A stretch of DNA of 64,000 bases from Malania oleifera (Eukaryota > Streptophyta > Magnoliopsida > Santalales > Ximeniaceae). The position numbers were made by a program, and so were the translations under genes. The DNA lies in assembly GCF_029873635.1 (NCBI RefSeq), contig NC_080423.1, positions 104,885,773 through 104,949,772 on the forward strand, in the 5' to 3' direction. The first letter of the stretch is position 1, and every line of letters begins with the position of its first letter. This document shows positions 34,612 to 47,171 of this stretch, piece by piece. The notes under the pieces are model-generated. The model was not told the origin of the DNA and made no database searches. It saw only the letters and a list, made by a program, of their open reading frames with translations.

Positions 34612-35414
34612 CATTTGATTTCAGGAAAGTAAATATGTTTACTTATATATGATTTATATTTGGAAAAATATTGTTGAAAATGATAGTATGTTGAATATGT
34701 GCAAAATTTGTTAGTGTGGCATGAGTATAAAATGTTACGAAATACTGTTTTCTGGAATAGGATTATGATACAGATTTTTATAATGGGAAAACCGGCGTAC
34801 GGGCCAAGATTTTTATATATGTTTGCTGGCGTACGGGCCGTGCTATGATGTGATTTTCCAATGGCTATGCTATGATTTGCCGACGTACGGGCCGAGCTAT
34901 GATAAAATGTGTAATATCGGCATACGAGCCGATAATTTTCATGATATACATATATATGCAAAATGATATGATTGATGTGAAAATTAATGATATGAAATAT
35001 CCATGTATCACAGTTTCAATATATGTTATATGGTATCAGAACCTGGTTGGCTTGGTCTAGGCTAGCACTTGCACAGTACCGTTGCTATGTATCCATGGTT
35101 TTTGTGATCATGATATTTGTGTTAATGCCGCTGTACGGAGTGGTGTGAGATTGGATGGTCTATGTGGTTTTTAAGAAGTGTGTGATCGCCCCTGGTGTAT
35201 GGTCAGGTAGACCCATCAGACTTACAGACTGTACTTTTGACTTGGCAGTGGTCGGCCAACCATTGTCAGGTCCTACCTTCGGGCCACACAACCCAGTCAT
35301 GTGGAGGTAATACATGACAACAACCAGCTAACCTACCATGAATGTTTTTATGTTATTATTATTATATGAGATGAAATATGTTTATGAAAATGCAGTATGT
35401 TCTGCCATGATTTG

Positions 35415-35480
<66 letters not shown>
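35415..35480. repeat. (AT)n(GT)n compound microsatellite in LTR E
   Basis: About 13 AT units run directly into 20 GT units. Confidence 0.95.
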
Positions 35481-35484
<4 letters not shown>

Positions 35485-35990
35485 CCAGATTTGACAAACA
35501 GTTACAGCATATGTTATGTATGGTATATGTAGAATACGGAATACTCATGTTGCCACACACTAGTATTAGTTTATTTCCCTTACTAAGAGGTGTCTCACCC
35601 CTAAATTTTATAAACTTTTCAGGAGCCCTAGATAGGAGAGCGGGAAAAGCCCCGCTGAATTAGAGTTGTTGTCTGCCCTTTTTGAAGGGTAAGCTTTGGT
35701 AGGGACAGTTGGATTTTTGGGGGAAATGTCCCTAGATTTTGTTTAAGATGTGTATATACTGAAATACAGTGGTATAGTGACTCTGGTATTTGTAGTAATG
35801 TGATGGATGTTTTGTATTTATAATATTGTGATTATATGTTTCCTGCTGCTTAGGCTTCCGTGTTATATTCTGATTTATCCATGGTACCCACGCGTCCAAG
35901 TGTATTATAGTCTGCTGAGCTGGGATTTGTGATATTGAATATATATAAAATAAAATTAAAAAAAATGTGGAAAATAAGCAGGTTGTCACA

Positions 35991-36885
35991 AGCCAAGTCA
36001 AGTATCCAAGAGTCCATTAGATTTTCCAACCCTACTGAAACTGATAGAACATCACCATCACTACAAGTTGAACATCCTTCTTGAACAATATTCACGGGTT
36101 TTGAAGTACCCTCATGTTTCACAGAATTTTCCTTCTTCCAATCCGGACACTCCAGTTTCACATGCCCCTTTTTACCACATTTATAAAACCGAATTTATTT
36201 CTTCTTCTTGGATTGATTTCGAGATTTCTGACTTGATCCATGTTTAAATTTTCCCTTACCTCGCTCGTTATTACCCTTTACCACAATTCCTTCTCTTTCA
36301 TTGCATATTTTCAATCTTTGATGAAAATTTAGTAAAACACTTGTTATCTCTTCAAGATCAAGAGCTTATTTTCCCCACGTAAGAGTGGTCATAAGATTTT
36401 CATAGGTATGAGTCAAGGGCAAAGAGTTTAACAACATCAAAGTTTTGTCATCCTCATCAAACTTAACATCAACTCTCATCAAATCACTAATAATTTGATT
36501 GAAGACATTAATATGTTGATCTAAGTTTGATTTTTCAACCCTCTTAAACCAATACAAACGTTGCTTGAGAAAAAGTTTATTATTAAGAGATTTGGACATG
36601 TACCAGCTCTCTAACTTTTGCCATATAGCCGCTGGAGAATCCTCCTCCATCACCCGATAGAGTACTTCGTCAGCCAAACATAAGCGTATTGTAGAAGCGG
36701 CATTTGCTTGCAAATCTCCCCATGTTACCTCATTCATTCCATTCGGTTGAACACCAAGTAATGTCTTTCCCATTCCTTGTTGTACAAGAATGTCTTTCAC
36801 TCTCCTCTGTCATAAACCAAAGTTCTCGGTTCCATCAAATTTGACGATGTCAAATCTTGCAGAAGATGATCCCGATGCCATAACA
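35991..36885 (-). pseudogene. Tork-like gag and start of protease (broken)
   Basis: The start is near 36880: MASGSSSARFDIVKFDGTE, then NFGL and a stop; then 'VKDILVQQGMGKTLLGVQ', 'ASTIRLCLADEVLYRVMEED', 'AAIWQKLESWYMSKSLNNKL' and 'HINVFNQIISDLMRVDVKFD' to about 36366. A Lys-rich stretch leads to the zinc knuckle, which reads F-Y-K-C-G-K-K-G-H-V-K-L-E-C near 36160-36195, so its first Cys is Phe. The protease motif near 36010 is SWILDLAC where DSA is usual (Ser to Leu). The frame is then cut by LTR E at 35990. Confidence 0.85.
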
Positions 36886-36892
36886 ACAATCG

Positions 36893-37459
36893 TTCTAATA
36901 CCAATTTGTTGCAATATGGATGTGATAATTAAGATGCACGGCAGAATAGATACAACAAGTAAATGAATAACAACCATAAAATGATAAACAACAAGAACAA
37001 CAATAAGATTTACGTGGTTCGGCAAAGCCTACATCCACGGAAGCAATGGCACAAGAATTTCATTAAGGAAATCACAAAGTACACAATACACTTCTCAAAT
37101 GATCACGCACACTGTTAATACACGCATAGAATGACATATATAACAGTCCCTTGGAGGTTTCCCTCCTGTTACCCAACCACCCCAACGTTCAAAATTCAAA
37201 ATGTAAAAAATTGCTCGAGGCCCAGGTGCACTCGTCGACGAGTACAAGGGATTTGTCGACGATCCATAGAAGGACACTCGTCGACGAGAACAGGGCATTC
37301 GTCGACGGGCCCATTTTCTGAAATTTTCCTGCTCTCGGGATCTATTCGTCAACGAGCATAGGGCACTCGTTGACAAGTTCCTGCTGTGTTGCCCCTTTAT
37401 GTTTTTATTCCTTCTTTGATTAAGAAATCCAAGGTGTGAGAGTCACACCACAAACAACA
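36893..37459 (-). repeat. 5' LTR and primer site of the Tork-like element
   Basis: The LTR is 36907-37459. The primer site is the complement of about 36893-36905 (TTGGTATTAGAACG), two changes from the initiator-tRNA-Met complement. Confidence 0.9.
37135..37378 (-). promoter_or_regulatory. U3 palindrome cluster and TATA, Tork-like 5' LTR
   Basis: CTCGTCGACGAG at 37231-37242 and again near 37277; variants near 37253, 37299, 37345 and 37366. ATATATAAC (37135-37144 plus strand, read as TTATATAT on minus) lies downstream in transcription direction. Confidence 0.55.
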
Positions 37460-37560
37460 TCAACAATTTGAAATTAAATCGTTTTTAGCTTAATTTTTTT
37501 CGAGGCAAGTTCAAGTATCTACTATGGTCAACTCAAAAACACACTTGTTGTAGCAATACA

Positions 37561-39422
37561 AGTACTAGTAATTAAAGGAACTTAAAAATAGTTTTCAATA
37601 TGTATAATTTCTTACCTTATTCCAAAAATAATTTTCTTATAAAATGTTCATTACTGTTTATTTTGTAAATTAACATTTCATAAAAAAACCAAAAAAACTT
37701 ATAGCCCCCATAACTCTCCAATTATCAACATGATTCCTTTATTATTTTTCTAAATTTAAAGCTGTAATGCACACACAGTGACAGTGTATGGCCACAGCTA
37801 ATATATAAATATAGGTAATAATAATTAAAGAAAGATATAAGAATTTTCCATATGCTTTTCTTGTCAACTATGTTTAAAAAAATATTCTATTCTTTTATAT
37901 AAAATTCTCTTGAAAATAAAATTTTTGCTTAATAAGCAATTAGAAAATATAAATCATACCAACAATTAGTCAAACGGAGTCTACTTGCAAACACACGATC
38001 GATATTCTCCTTAATTATTACACATATAAAGTGCATTTTTATTTCTATTTTTATTTTTTATAATAACTCAAAACTATTTTTCACATATAAAGTGCATTTT
38101 TATTTCTATTTTTATTTTTTATAATGGTTAATCCTATTTGGATAAGTCTTTTTGGATCCATCCAGATAGTACCTAATCGAAGAAATGAAAATATTATCAT
38201 CAACCCATTGATGATCCTTAACAATAAAGTGTATTTTAGTTGCTATCGAAAGCCGAGAAACACCCACATTACACATGCCCATAATTAATTAGTGGGTGTA
38301 CACATATGCTCAACCACATAACCAAGTGGGTCTGCTCTGGTCTACCACAAGAAGCAGTGGCTAGTGGGGGGGTCTCTTTTTTCATAGCTTTGGTTGATGT
38401 TCTTTGTTTGGGGGATGCAGTTGGTTTATTTATGGTTATATAACCGAATTGGATAAAACCCATACCCTACCTCTCTCCTTCCCTGTCTTCTTCCTCACTT
38501 CATTATTTTGTTCTTTTAGGTATGTGAATTAATTGGAATTTAGATTAGGGTAGTGACATTCAATGTTGATGAAAAGTAGGCTACTTAGCTATGGCCGAAG
38601 GGTGTGCAAAAATCTTACCTTTACTTTAAGTCATAGTTAAATAAATATATATATTATTGATAGGTTTTTTTTTTATTGTACTACCCGTAATTTAGTTTTG
38701 ACGGGAAGTACTATTATTGACACCCTAGTAGTTTGACTATGAATATGAATATTCGGAATCTTGTATTACGTTAATTTTTGAATGTTGTGCAATGTTTTTT
38801 GAAAACTTTGAAGTTTGTATTTCAGTGCGTAGTGTAAACCTAATAAAATATCCAATAAATAAAAAATATATAAAGAATATTTTTTCAATTGCTCCACTCA
38901 AGGAGACATTAGTGTTAAATCTCTTCAAACAAGATATTGTCTTCTAAATAAAAACAAAAATCCCGTTAAATCTTTGTGTATATATGCATAAAAAACATTG
39001 TGGAATTTTGAATTTAAGCTTTCGTTTTATGGTTCATATATTAGCTTATGAATGGGTGGTTATGAATCTTCCTTGATCGCCTATTCAAGGTAGAATTGCA
39101 ATATGGCTACACCCTACAAATTTTTATAGATAGTTATATTATAAAAAATAAAATAAAATAAAGTAATTTTAAGATTTGTGGAATAATCGTGAAGTATATT
39201 TTTACACGATGTCAATAGACTTATTATTTTTTATCTAAGATTCACAAGTTTAAACTATATATTATAGGTTGTCTTACTCTTGTCTCAATACTCTTTTTCA
39301 CTTTTTTCACTTTTTGATTAAAGTTTACTTTCGAGACTTTCAATAACAAACTTTTAAACTTTCGGGGTTGAGAGGTACATATAAAACACAAAAAATTGTC
39401 AAAATTAGAACGAAACTAAAAC

Positions 39423-39457
<35 letters not shown>

Positions 39458-39955
39458 CTAAAAATTGAGATAATTGCATGTGTTAGAATGATGGCATAAA
39501 AAGCATTAAGTGGGCATGATGCATATCGTACTTGAGAAGAAAAATGGACCATGAGAGAGAGAGAGAGAGAGAGAGTACTATATGTGTGTGTGTGTGGAGG
39601 TGGTGATTAGTTCTTTGCTGGGGCGTAAGAGGAGAGAGGGGAACAAGAAATCACATTATCATTGGGAGCCATGTGCCAAGGTTATAACATCAATCAATCA
39701 GCCCTTTCTTTTTCAATTCAATCTTTCTTTGTTTGTATATTTAATACCTGCGGATCCTTGTGGTAAATCCACATTTTGATTTTTTTTCTTTAATCGATTG
39801 TGTCTGATTGAGAGATGCAGCATATCAATGGCTAGCTAGCAAGCATGACTCCTCCTTGCTTAAAGTCAAACCTCCACCATCATTCTCCATTATCTATTCC
39901 CATTTCTCTCCCTTTCCTTCTTTGACACTCTCAGCATGTATGCCAACTATAAATC

Positions 39956-39987
<32 letters not shown>

Positions 39988-40590
39988 CAAATAAAAGATT
40001 AAAAGGACACACACTGACTAACAGCAAATTATTACTTATTCTTAGAATGCCTCAATAGATTGGAATAAACAGATTGGGTTCGAATTCCAAAGTGAAAGGA
40101 ACATGCATGTGAATAAGGGGTAAAGATTGGGGTTAAATTATAAATAATTGTCCTTTTGAAACCATTTTTAAATACATAAGTACATACATTTGTTTATGTA
40201 TATGTATATATGCGCTTATGTATTTGTTTATATGTATAGGACACTTCTAAAATGTACATCTGTTTTCTTATAAAGTATAGATTGTCAAACCAGTTCAAGA
40301 GGTTTCAATCTCCACGCGAAGAAGCATATACAGCATCCATCAATTCTCATAAACAAATCTTAAGGAAAAAAATCAGAAGTGGGCGTGTAAAGGGAAAAAA
40401 TAATCCCGTATATTAAGAAGTGAGAGTAAAAAAACATTAACTGTTCAATTTTTGGATAGTAGATATCACGCCCTTCATGACTCGTTCATTAATTTATTCA
40501 CTTTTAGCTCTTATTCCACATTTCTTATTTAGTCTCAATTAAATCTCCTATAATATATAAACATAAATTAGGCACCTCTCAGTCAAAATA
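37561..40590. other. AT-rich non-coding region with microsatellites
   Basis: No gene is supported. (GA)n lies at 39424-39455 and 39552-39575, (GT)n at 39583-39596 and (CT)n at 39957-39987. A 38-bp string (TTTTTATTTCTATTTTTATT...) is directly duplicated at about 38035-38065 and 38096-38126. A promoter-like patch (TATATAA near 38437, then a CT-rich leader 38466-38500 and TTTTAGGTATG) lies at 38400-38530, but no ORF follows. Confidence 0.5.
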
Positions 40591-40599
40591 TAATAATAG

Positions 40600-42730
40600 T
40601 AGTAATCCTTCATGTGCACACAAGGTGAGAAATGACATACTCATTTCAAGGAAGTCTAATCTGAAAAGGATTAACTAGGCAAGACACATGCAATCACTGT
40701 GCACTAGGAGGTGCAAATCCCTGACTTCGAGTCTTGAGGGTGGCGTAGGTCTAATTACTTTTAATTTTTGTTAACTTTGTTTAATATTTAAATAATTTTC
40801 ATTTTGATTTACTCTCTATGTTGGTCATTGTTCTAGTGTTTCTCCTTTATTCACATCATTAATTGACTAATATATATATTGTACGATTGTAGTCAAATAT
40901 TAACTTCATTCCTTTAAGAATAGTTTATGTTAGATTCATATTTCAAAAGCCCTAACATTATTAGATTGAGAATTGTCCAAGTTTCTTCTTATTTGTTGGA
41001 AGAGAAAAGTTGTAATTGGTTACATAATTAATGGATATTAACTAGTTGAGTTTTGAAAAAATAAAAATTGTTCATTTCTAGCTTTTTTTTTTATCTAACA
41101 TTTTCTTATGCAATCTCACTTGAATCTCCTAATATAAAAAAGCACAAATAAGAGTCACAACTTATCTCCTTTGACTCATTGCCTTGCTCTCCAGAGAGAC
41201 TAGGTTAGACATCCTCTAGGGGGAGGATTTCCTATATGATTACTCGCTAAATAGGATGTCATACTCACACCCCTAAAAGAAAAAAGCATTAGTGGGTAAT
41301 TATCGATAAATAAAATTTAATTACCCTCCATGTGCCCACGAGATGACTAAGGACACATTCATTTCAAAGAAGTTCAATCCAAAAATAACTTAACAAGGCA
41401 TGACAAATGTGATCATTGCACAAAGCGAGGAGTAAATCCCTAGTTTCGCACCTCATGGGTGGTCCAGGTCTAGTTTGCTTTAATTTTTGTTGACTTTAAT
41501 TACTAAATACTTAATGTTTTCACTTGTATTCTCATCTTTCATTAACCATTACCCATCATTCCTTTGTGAATAGTTTATCTTCATATATATTGCGTAACCC
41601 TAATCAAACCCTTGTTTTCTCTGAAATCTCGCAAGAATTATTTTTATTTCAATACCTAAGCTCTTTCCTATGTCTAGATTGATAAAGTTTAAAGTTAATG
41701 CTAGTTCCTTCTCGACGAGTGCAACATACAAGAAATATTTTTGTATTCTAGGAGTGGTTCATGAAGATCTTCTACACCAATTGAAAGGTTAGAGCTACCT
41801 TTTGAACAATGCATGGTCAATCTCAATAAATCTAATATTTTTTTTGGGGGGGGGATTACATTATTTGCATATGTATTCTATCTATTTTCCAATATACTAC
41901 TCAACTAAATCCCTTCCTAACATATAAAGGATCAAAATTCTTTAGTAGCACGTACACAAGGATGTCATACTCACCCAAAAAAAAAAAAAAGCACTACTAG
42001 GTACTTATCGATAAATAAAATTTAATTATCCTCCATGTGCCCACAACGTTATCAATGACACATTCATTTCAAAGAAGTCCAATCCAAAAATAAGTTAACA
42101 AGACAAGACAAATGTGATCATTGCACAAAGTGAGGGCAAATCCCTAGTTTCGCACCTCGTAGGTGGTCCAGGTCTAGTTTGATTTAATTTTTGTTGACTT
42201 CACTAAATACTTAATATATTTTATTTTGATTTGCTTTCATTCCCTAGCAATTATTCTGTTGTTTTCACCTTCATTCCCATCTTTGATTAACCATTACCCT
42301 TCATTCCTTTGTGAATAATTTATCTTCATATATATTGTGCAACCCTAATCAAACCCTTGTTTTCTCTGAAATCTCGCAAGAATTATTTTTATTTCAATAC
42401 CTAAGCTCTTTCCTATGTCTAGATTGATAAAGTTTAAAGTTAATGCTAGTTCCTTCTCGACGAGTGCAACATACCAGAAATATTTTTGTATTCTAGGAGT
42501 GGTTCATGAAGATCTTCTACACCAATTGAAAGGTAAGAGCTACCTTAAGAACAATGCACAATCAATTTCAATAAGTCTCACTATTTTTATTTTTTTTTGT
42601 TATATTGTTTGCATAAGTATTCTATCTATTGTCCAAAAATTTTAGGTAAGATCAATATAAATATTAGATTACTCATAACTAAATCCCTTCCTAACATATA
42701 AAGAGTCAAAATTCTCTAGTGGCACACAAT
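40600..42730. repeat. Three-copy direct duplication of about 0.7 kb
   Basis: Unit 1 (41253-41958) and unit 2 (41959-about 42730) align end to end: both begin AGGATGTCATACTCAC and share 'tatcgataaataaaattta', 'gtttcgcacctc', 'aatctcgcaagaattatttt' and 'gttcatgaagatcttctaca'. Unit 2 has about 40 bp extra near 42215-42260. A third, more diverged partial copy lies at about 40600-40870. A coding-like string (about 41672-41790 and 42415-42530, ending LLHQLKG just before a GT) is shared but is not recognised. Confidence 0.8.
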
Positions 42731-43059
42731 TCAAACCATAACAAGAGAGAGCACTCCCTACCTTAGACCTCCTTAAACTAGATTTTGACTTAATTAATCC
42801 TAAACTTATATGGAAGAGATAGGCAACTATGAGGAAAACCTCTTTTAACTATATAAACATGTAAATAAGGTATAAATGCATATTGTCCTTAGCACTTAGT
42901 CAAACAATGAGTTTTACATTTATTGCCTAACACAAACAAGTTAAATATGCTCATCACTAAACAAGAAGTTTAAAATTGAACACGACTAAATTTCCTCAAA
43001 CATTTTTGTAGTTTTAAATGACAAAGAGAATAAATTTATTATTATTATTAAGGAAAGTA

Positions 43060-43345
43060 AGGGAAAAAGTAATATATATACATACATATATATATATATA
43101 TATATCAAATTTATAAACAAAATTTTGATTTTACATATCATTAATATTATTTTTTTTATAATTTTTAATCATATTAAAACAAACTTCATTTTTTATAGTA
43201 TTTGAAAGAAAAGGAAAATATGAGGGAAAATGAGTTTCCTCCTTATTTTCCTTTCCTTTTCTTTCATCAAGCAAAATACTTAATCCAAACCAACCATACA
43301 TGATATCATGACCAAAATCAATTTTCCACTTCAATGTTTTCAACT
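43060..43345. repeat. Dispersed AT-rich MITE-like repeat, copy 1
   Basis: It shares 'aacaaaattttgatttt', 'aatcatattaaaacaaac' and a 'tttcctccttattttc' block with 53630-53929 and 55950-56260. It starts after an (AT)n run at 43071-43105. Copies end in 'ttaatccaaac', resembling the GTTTGGAT ends of many plant MITEs. Confidence 0.55.
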
Positions 43346-43384
43346 AAAAATTGATGTTGATGTATAATCACTACAAAAAAAATT

Positions 43385-43930
43385 TGATTTTTAGTGACAG
43401 AATTATTAGTGACGATTTGAAAACCGTCACTAATAAGGAACTTTTAGTGACGGATATCAAACCGTCACTAATAATTCCGTTACTAAACTATCGCGGGAAG
43501 CCACTTTTGGCGCTAAAATTTCTCGAGAAAATATTAGCGACAATTTCTATACTATTAGTGACGATTTTTGGGTGTCACTAATAGTGAATTATTAGTCACG
43601 ATTTCTTAATCGTTACTAATAGTAAATTATTAGTCGTAGTTCACAAAACCATCACTAGTAGGCCATTATTAGTGATGGTCCAGGAAACCCGTCACTAATA
43701 GTTTTTTATTAGTGACGGGTCATAAAATCGTCACTAAAAAATTAGCCTTGAACGGGGTAAAAGTCAAGAATAATAGTTGTAGTATTAGTAACGGTTTGCG
43801 AAACCGTTACTAATAGTCATATATTAGTCACGATTCATGTAACCGTCACTAATATTGCAGTGTTGACCGGAAAAAGTCAATAATATTAGTGACGGTTTTT
43901 CTCAACCGTCACTAATAGTTTTTGAATTTA
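43385..43930. repeat. Left subterminal repeat region of the CACTA element
   Basis: Some twenty copies, in both orientations, of the TTAGTGACGGTTT / AACCGTCACTAATA motif, often as inverted pairs. These are the expected transposase-binding repeats of CACTA elements. Smaller internal clusters occur near 44255-44310 and 45565-45710. Confidence 0.85.
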
Positions 43931-44871
43931 AAAAAAAAAAGAAAAATAGCAAACTAATTCAAAAAGTTGTGAAAATTTTTGGGGAGATAAAGGGCACATT
44001 TTGGAGGCCGTGGGTAGTCTATTTTTTTGGTTTTGCACTCCAAGAAAGGCTTGAAAAATTCCGGGGAGAGCTGCGGTGCTTGGCGTGCGGGTTGGTTCTA
44101 AGTTTTGCAATGATTGGACTGATTTTGTAAATGCAATAGAGGTTGTGAGATCTTTTGAAACTGTTCATCACAGTAAAATGAAATTTGATGCCCGAAAAAG
44201 AAATAGCGTGTTTAAGGCTCGGATTCTTTTTTAAGTTGAATGCTTGAAGAGAGAGATAGTCACTAATAGTCTTATATTAGCTAGTATTGATTATTCTCAT
44301 AAACCGTCACTAATAATGAATTTGTTGACAGGGACAATGGCCAAGATTGATTCACAAGCAGGTTGATCTAATGTAGCAACGAAAATGGTCAATCAAGTGC
44401 AATTAGCGAAATGCAAACATATAAGTTCTTATGGTTATTAGGGCCTTCAAGGAGTTCTCGTGAAGGTGAGAATGAGGTTATTGCTTATCTGAAAAATAAG
44501 ATGAAAGATTTGGAATGCGCGAAGGTGAGAGTTGTGGCTGAGGTTGAGGCTTGAAAAAAGTGGTTTGTGAAATTAAAGGCTAGGTTTTGTGCCTAGAAAA
44601 GGATACGACTTTGTTGATGAGGTGGGGAAATGACGTACAAAACAGGGGCCCATGTATGTGCACAAGGGTTTAAGGTTAGTTGAATTGTGTTTTAAATTTT
44701 ATCTTGGTAATAATTTTTTAGAGTTTCTCCACATTGCTTTGTTCCCGTTGGTTCCCCAATCCAATATTGCATATATTGAATTTGACCCATTTATATTTTC
44801 ACATGAACTATATTGGACTATACTGAATCACTTAAATATCCTGCATTGCATATTTGTCAAGAAAGCGAACT

Positions 44872-45168
44872 GCATGGTGTAATGACAAGTTGTCTTGAGA
44901 AGCAACACCACCGGGAAGCACTAACCAATAAAGGAAGAAATCATAATACAAAATATTACTTACCTCTGAAATCCTTCACAGGGCCTGGTTTGAAACTTTG
45001 ATACTTCTCTTAGCTTTGATCATCATCTTCTAATTTCACATGATGATGATCAAACGGTGGGTTTTTCCCTTCACGAGCAGTTGAGTCAAAGAACATAATA
45101 TAAAACACCATGTATTTCTTTCCCGGTGCTACTGTTTCTCAAGACAGCTTGTCATTACACCATGGTGA
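44872..45168. repeat. Inverted repeat inside the CACTA element
   Basis: CATGGTGTAATGACAAG at 44873 and its reverse complement CTTGTCATTACACCATG near 45148-45164 begin arms of about 50 bp, separated by roughly 190 bp. A second, outer inverted pair ('aatgcttgaagaga' near 44240, complement near 45713) brackets it. Confidence 0.7.
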
Positions 45169-46239
45169 CAGTCTTAGAGTACTCGTTCATGCGATTGGGC
45201 CATGACAACTGCTTTCACCATTTTCAGGTGGAACGATTGGTGTCACTTTTGATCTCACATTAGTTTCACTTGCATCACTGAGTTGAACCTCTGTATCCGG
45301 AGGGAAATCTTCCTACTCGTTGCTCCATTCATTTACCGTCTCTACCTTCATCTTGGAAGGTCCTTCACTACACTTGTTAGGATTCCTCAATGCAAAGGAA
45401 TCGCAACCTTCCCTGTGCATTATTGCTTGATCAAATACTTTGCTACATACACCAAGATTCCAACTAGCTCACAAGCACCCAAACACCTAACAAAAGATCG
45501 TAGCTCATCGTCTAAACTCAATCAATCAAACACAGATTGTTCTTTCGTTAACATGCATTATTAAGGACGATTTTAAAAAATCGTCACTAATAATCCACTA
45601 TATTAGTCACGGTTTGTAAAACAGACACTAATAGTCCACCCCTTTGGGGGATCTTAAGTCGACTTATAAAGATGAAGCTAGTAGATAATTTTAAACTACT
45701 AGTGACGGTCTTTCTCTTCAAGCATTCTACTTCAAATGACATAGGTTGCTCGTTCTATTTTATCATCAACTCATTCAAATTCTCATATGTAATGTCAACC
45801 ACACTGGCGAGGATAGCCAATATATCACCTGATATATATCTGGTTTCACTTCGTGGATAATATCAAGAATTCTTTTCATTTGTTCACTAGTACAAAGATA
45901 GCCTCCTAATGACCCAGCTAAAAATGTAGTCCTCTTCACGAGTAACCCACCCATGCGCGCAGGCAAAGAAAGTATGGAGGAAGTTTAAGGTGCCCAAAAC
46001 ATGTACTTTGATTAATTGCTTTTGTGAATGTTTTTATCTTTTCAGCACATCTTATGAATAGAAAATAATGGATGTTCTTTTTCGTAGAGTCTTGTAAAGG
46101 GTGTTTACTAGTCAAAATGAAACTACAAATTAACTCCTTATTGTTTTGTATGGTATAAGGTTGACTTCTTTTTTAGGTTTATGAACTAATGTACTTTATT
46201 CTTTTCAGAGTTGGACATATTTTTCTTAGACACAATTTA

Positions 46240-46680
46240 ACAATGGAGAACTAACCTACTGCCCTACTAGCGTCTAGTTCAAATTCAAAAGAAGACGGTG
46301 ATTCTGGTATTGGAAGTGCTACCTACCATGAGGATATTTATAGTTCAAATGTCAAGAACAAATCAATTTTGTCTCAGTCTATAAAGAAAGATTTAGATAT
46401 GGAAGGGGAAACTTCACATGAATATAATCATTGGCTATGACCATTTCGTATTAATTGACAATTTGGAGAAAGACTTGTCCCCAGGAATAGTTGTTAAATT
46501 CATATAGAAGCAGAATACCATATAAACACAAGTCTACATTTTCCCAAACTTGTCTTCAGAAACATACATGAGAGGAATCATTGTGTTGGATTCTAAAGAG
46601 AACCTGGAGAAATTATGGGAATTTTTGGAGAATCCAAATCACATTATAACATCTTCAACAGGAAAGTATCAACTTAATGC
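46240..46680 (+). pseudogene. Unidentified coding-like fragment in the CACTA element
   Basis: A frame through 46260-46437 reads as a Ser/Glu/Asp-rich stretch (LLASSSNSKEDGDSGIGSAT ... DLDMEGETSHEYNHW). After a break, 46550-46680 reads 'RGIIVLDSKENLEKLWEFLE' then NPNHIITSSTG. Codon-like composition and absence of simple repeat suggest relics of exons, either the element's own second gene or captured cellular sequence. I do not recognise the family. Another such piece flanks solo LTR F: 'YRIAKELNDLFMEFAYHQKQ' at about 47100-47160 continues as LVSEKRKILHTSAL after 49466. Confidence 0.4.
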
Positions 46681-47171
46681 ATTATTATCGTTGATTGTAC
46701 AATGTCTACTTTTTCCTCTATTTCTATATCGAATTATATTGGATTTGGATTAATTGCTTTCATTATTACTTATATTTCCCTTGTCAGTTAGCTTTCATTG
46801 TTTTGTTCATTTTCTGCAAGCCGTGGGTGATAACTGAAAAGATACCAAGACATGGATGGTTTAAACCATTAATTGGAAACCTAAAATTGAAGTCCCTGAC
46901 AAGTTCTTTCATCTTTGTTTTTATTAATTTTTGAGAAAATATTATCAACTATAAAAGTGAGATTTTGTGCTAGTGTTGGAGCTCTGTTGTCGACTTGCAT
47001 AATTGATTTTATGATTCTCATATTGTAGCAGGAATTACAGAGCACAAATTCTACAATTGGCGAAGATTTAAAGTTATGTCACTCAGAAACTACAGAGTAC
47101 AGGATAGCTAAGGAGCTAAATGATTTATTCATGGAGTTTGCATATCATCAGAAACAACTGCACAAGAGGCT

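Larger units (their letters stand above)
33775..35990 (+). mobile_element. Gypsy-type LTR E inserted in the Tork-like protease
   Basis: TGTAACGACCTG at 33775 to GGTTGTCACA at 35990, 2216 bp without coding content, so probably a solo LTR. On either side the Tork-like protease reads WILDLAC then SYHM, which proves insertion there. The flanking 5-mers (TGTCG and AGCCA) do not match, so the target duplication has decayed or been lost. It carries the palindrome cluster, a TATA box, the 'ggccaaccattgtcagg' / 'gggccacacaacccagtcat' block near 35250-35300, and the tgtctcacccc box at 35592, as in LTRs B, C, F and G. Confidence 0.8.
30081..37459 (-). mobile_element. Tork-like Ty1/copia retrotransposon (copia-D), full length, mutated
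   Basis: LTRs 30081-30633 and 36907-37459 (553 bp each) start TGTTG(T/C)AATATGG and end ACAACA. The flanks are perfect TCAAC duplications (30076-30080, 37460-37464). The minus-strand primer site TTGGTATTAGAACG lies next to the 5' LTR, and the AAGGTGGAGAT purine tract (rc of about 30634-30650) is the type seen in Tork/Tnt1 elements. Gag, protease, integrase, RT and RNase H are present with many stops. A 2.2-kb gypsy-type LTR (33775-35990) sits between the protease and the pre-integrase region. Confidence 0.92.

Noticed and set aside
39424-40000. Possible microRNA precursor near GA/CT tracts
   Set aside because: The complementary GA and CT microsatellites could pair, but no known plant miRNA or stable specific stem was recognised.
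40680-40745. tRNA-derived SINE head (gacttcgagtc resembling a B box)
   Set aside because: No A box at the proper distance, no 3' tail or target duplication found.
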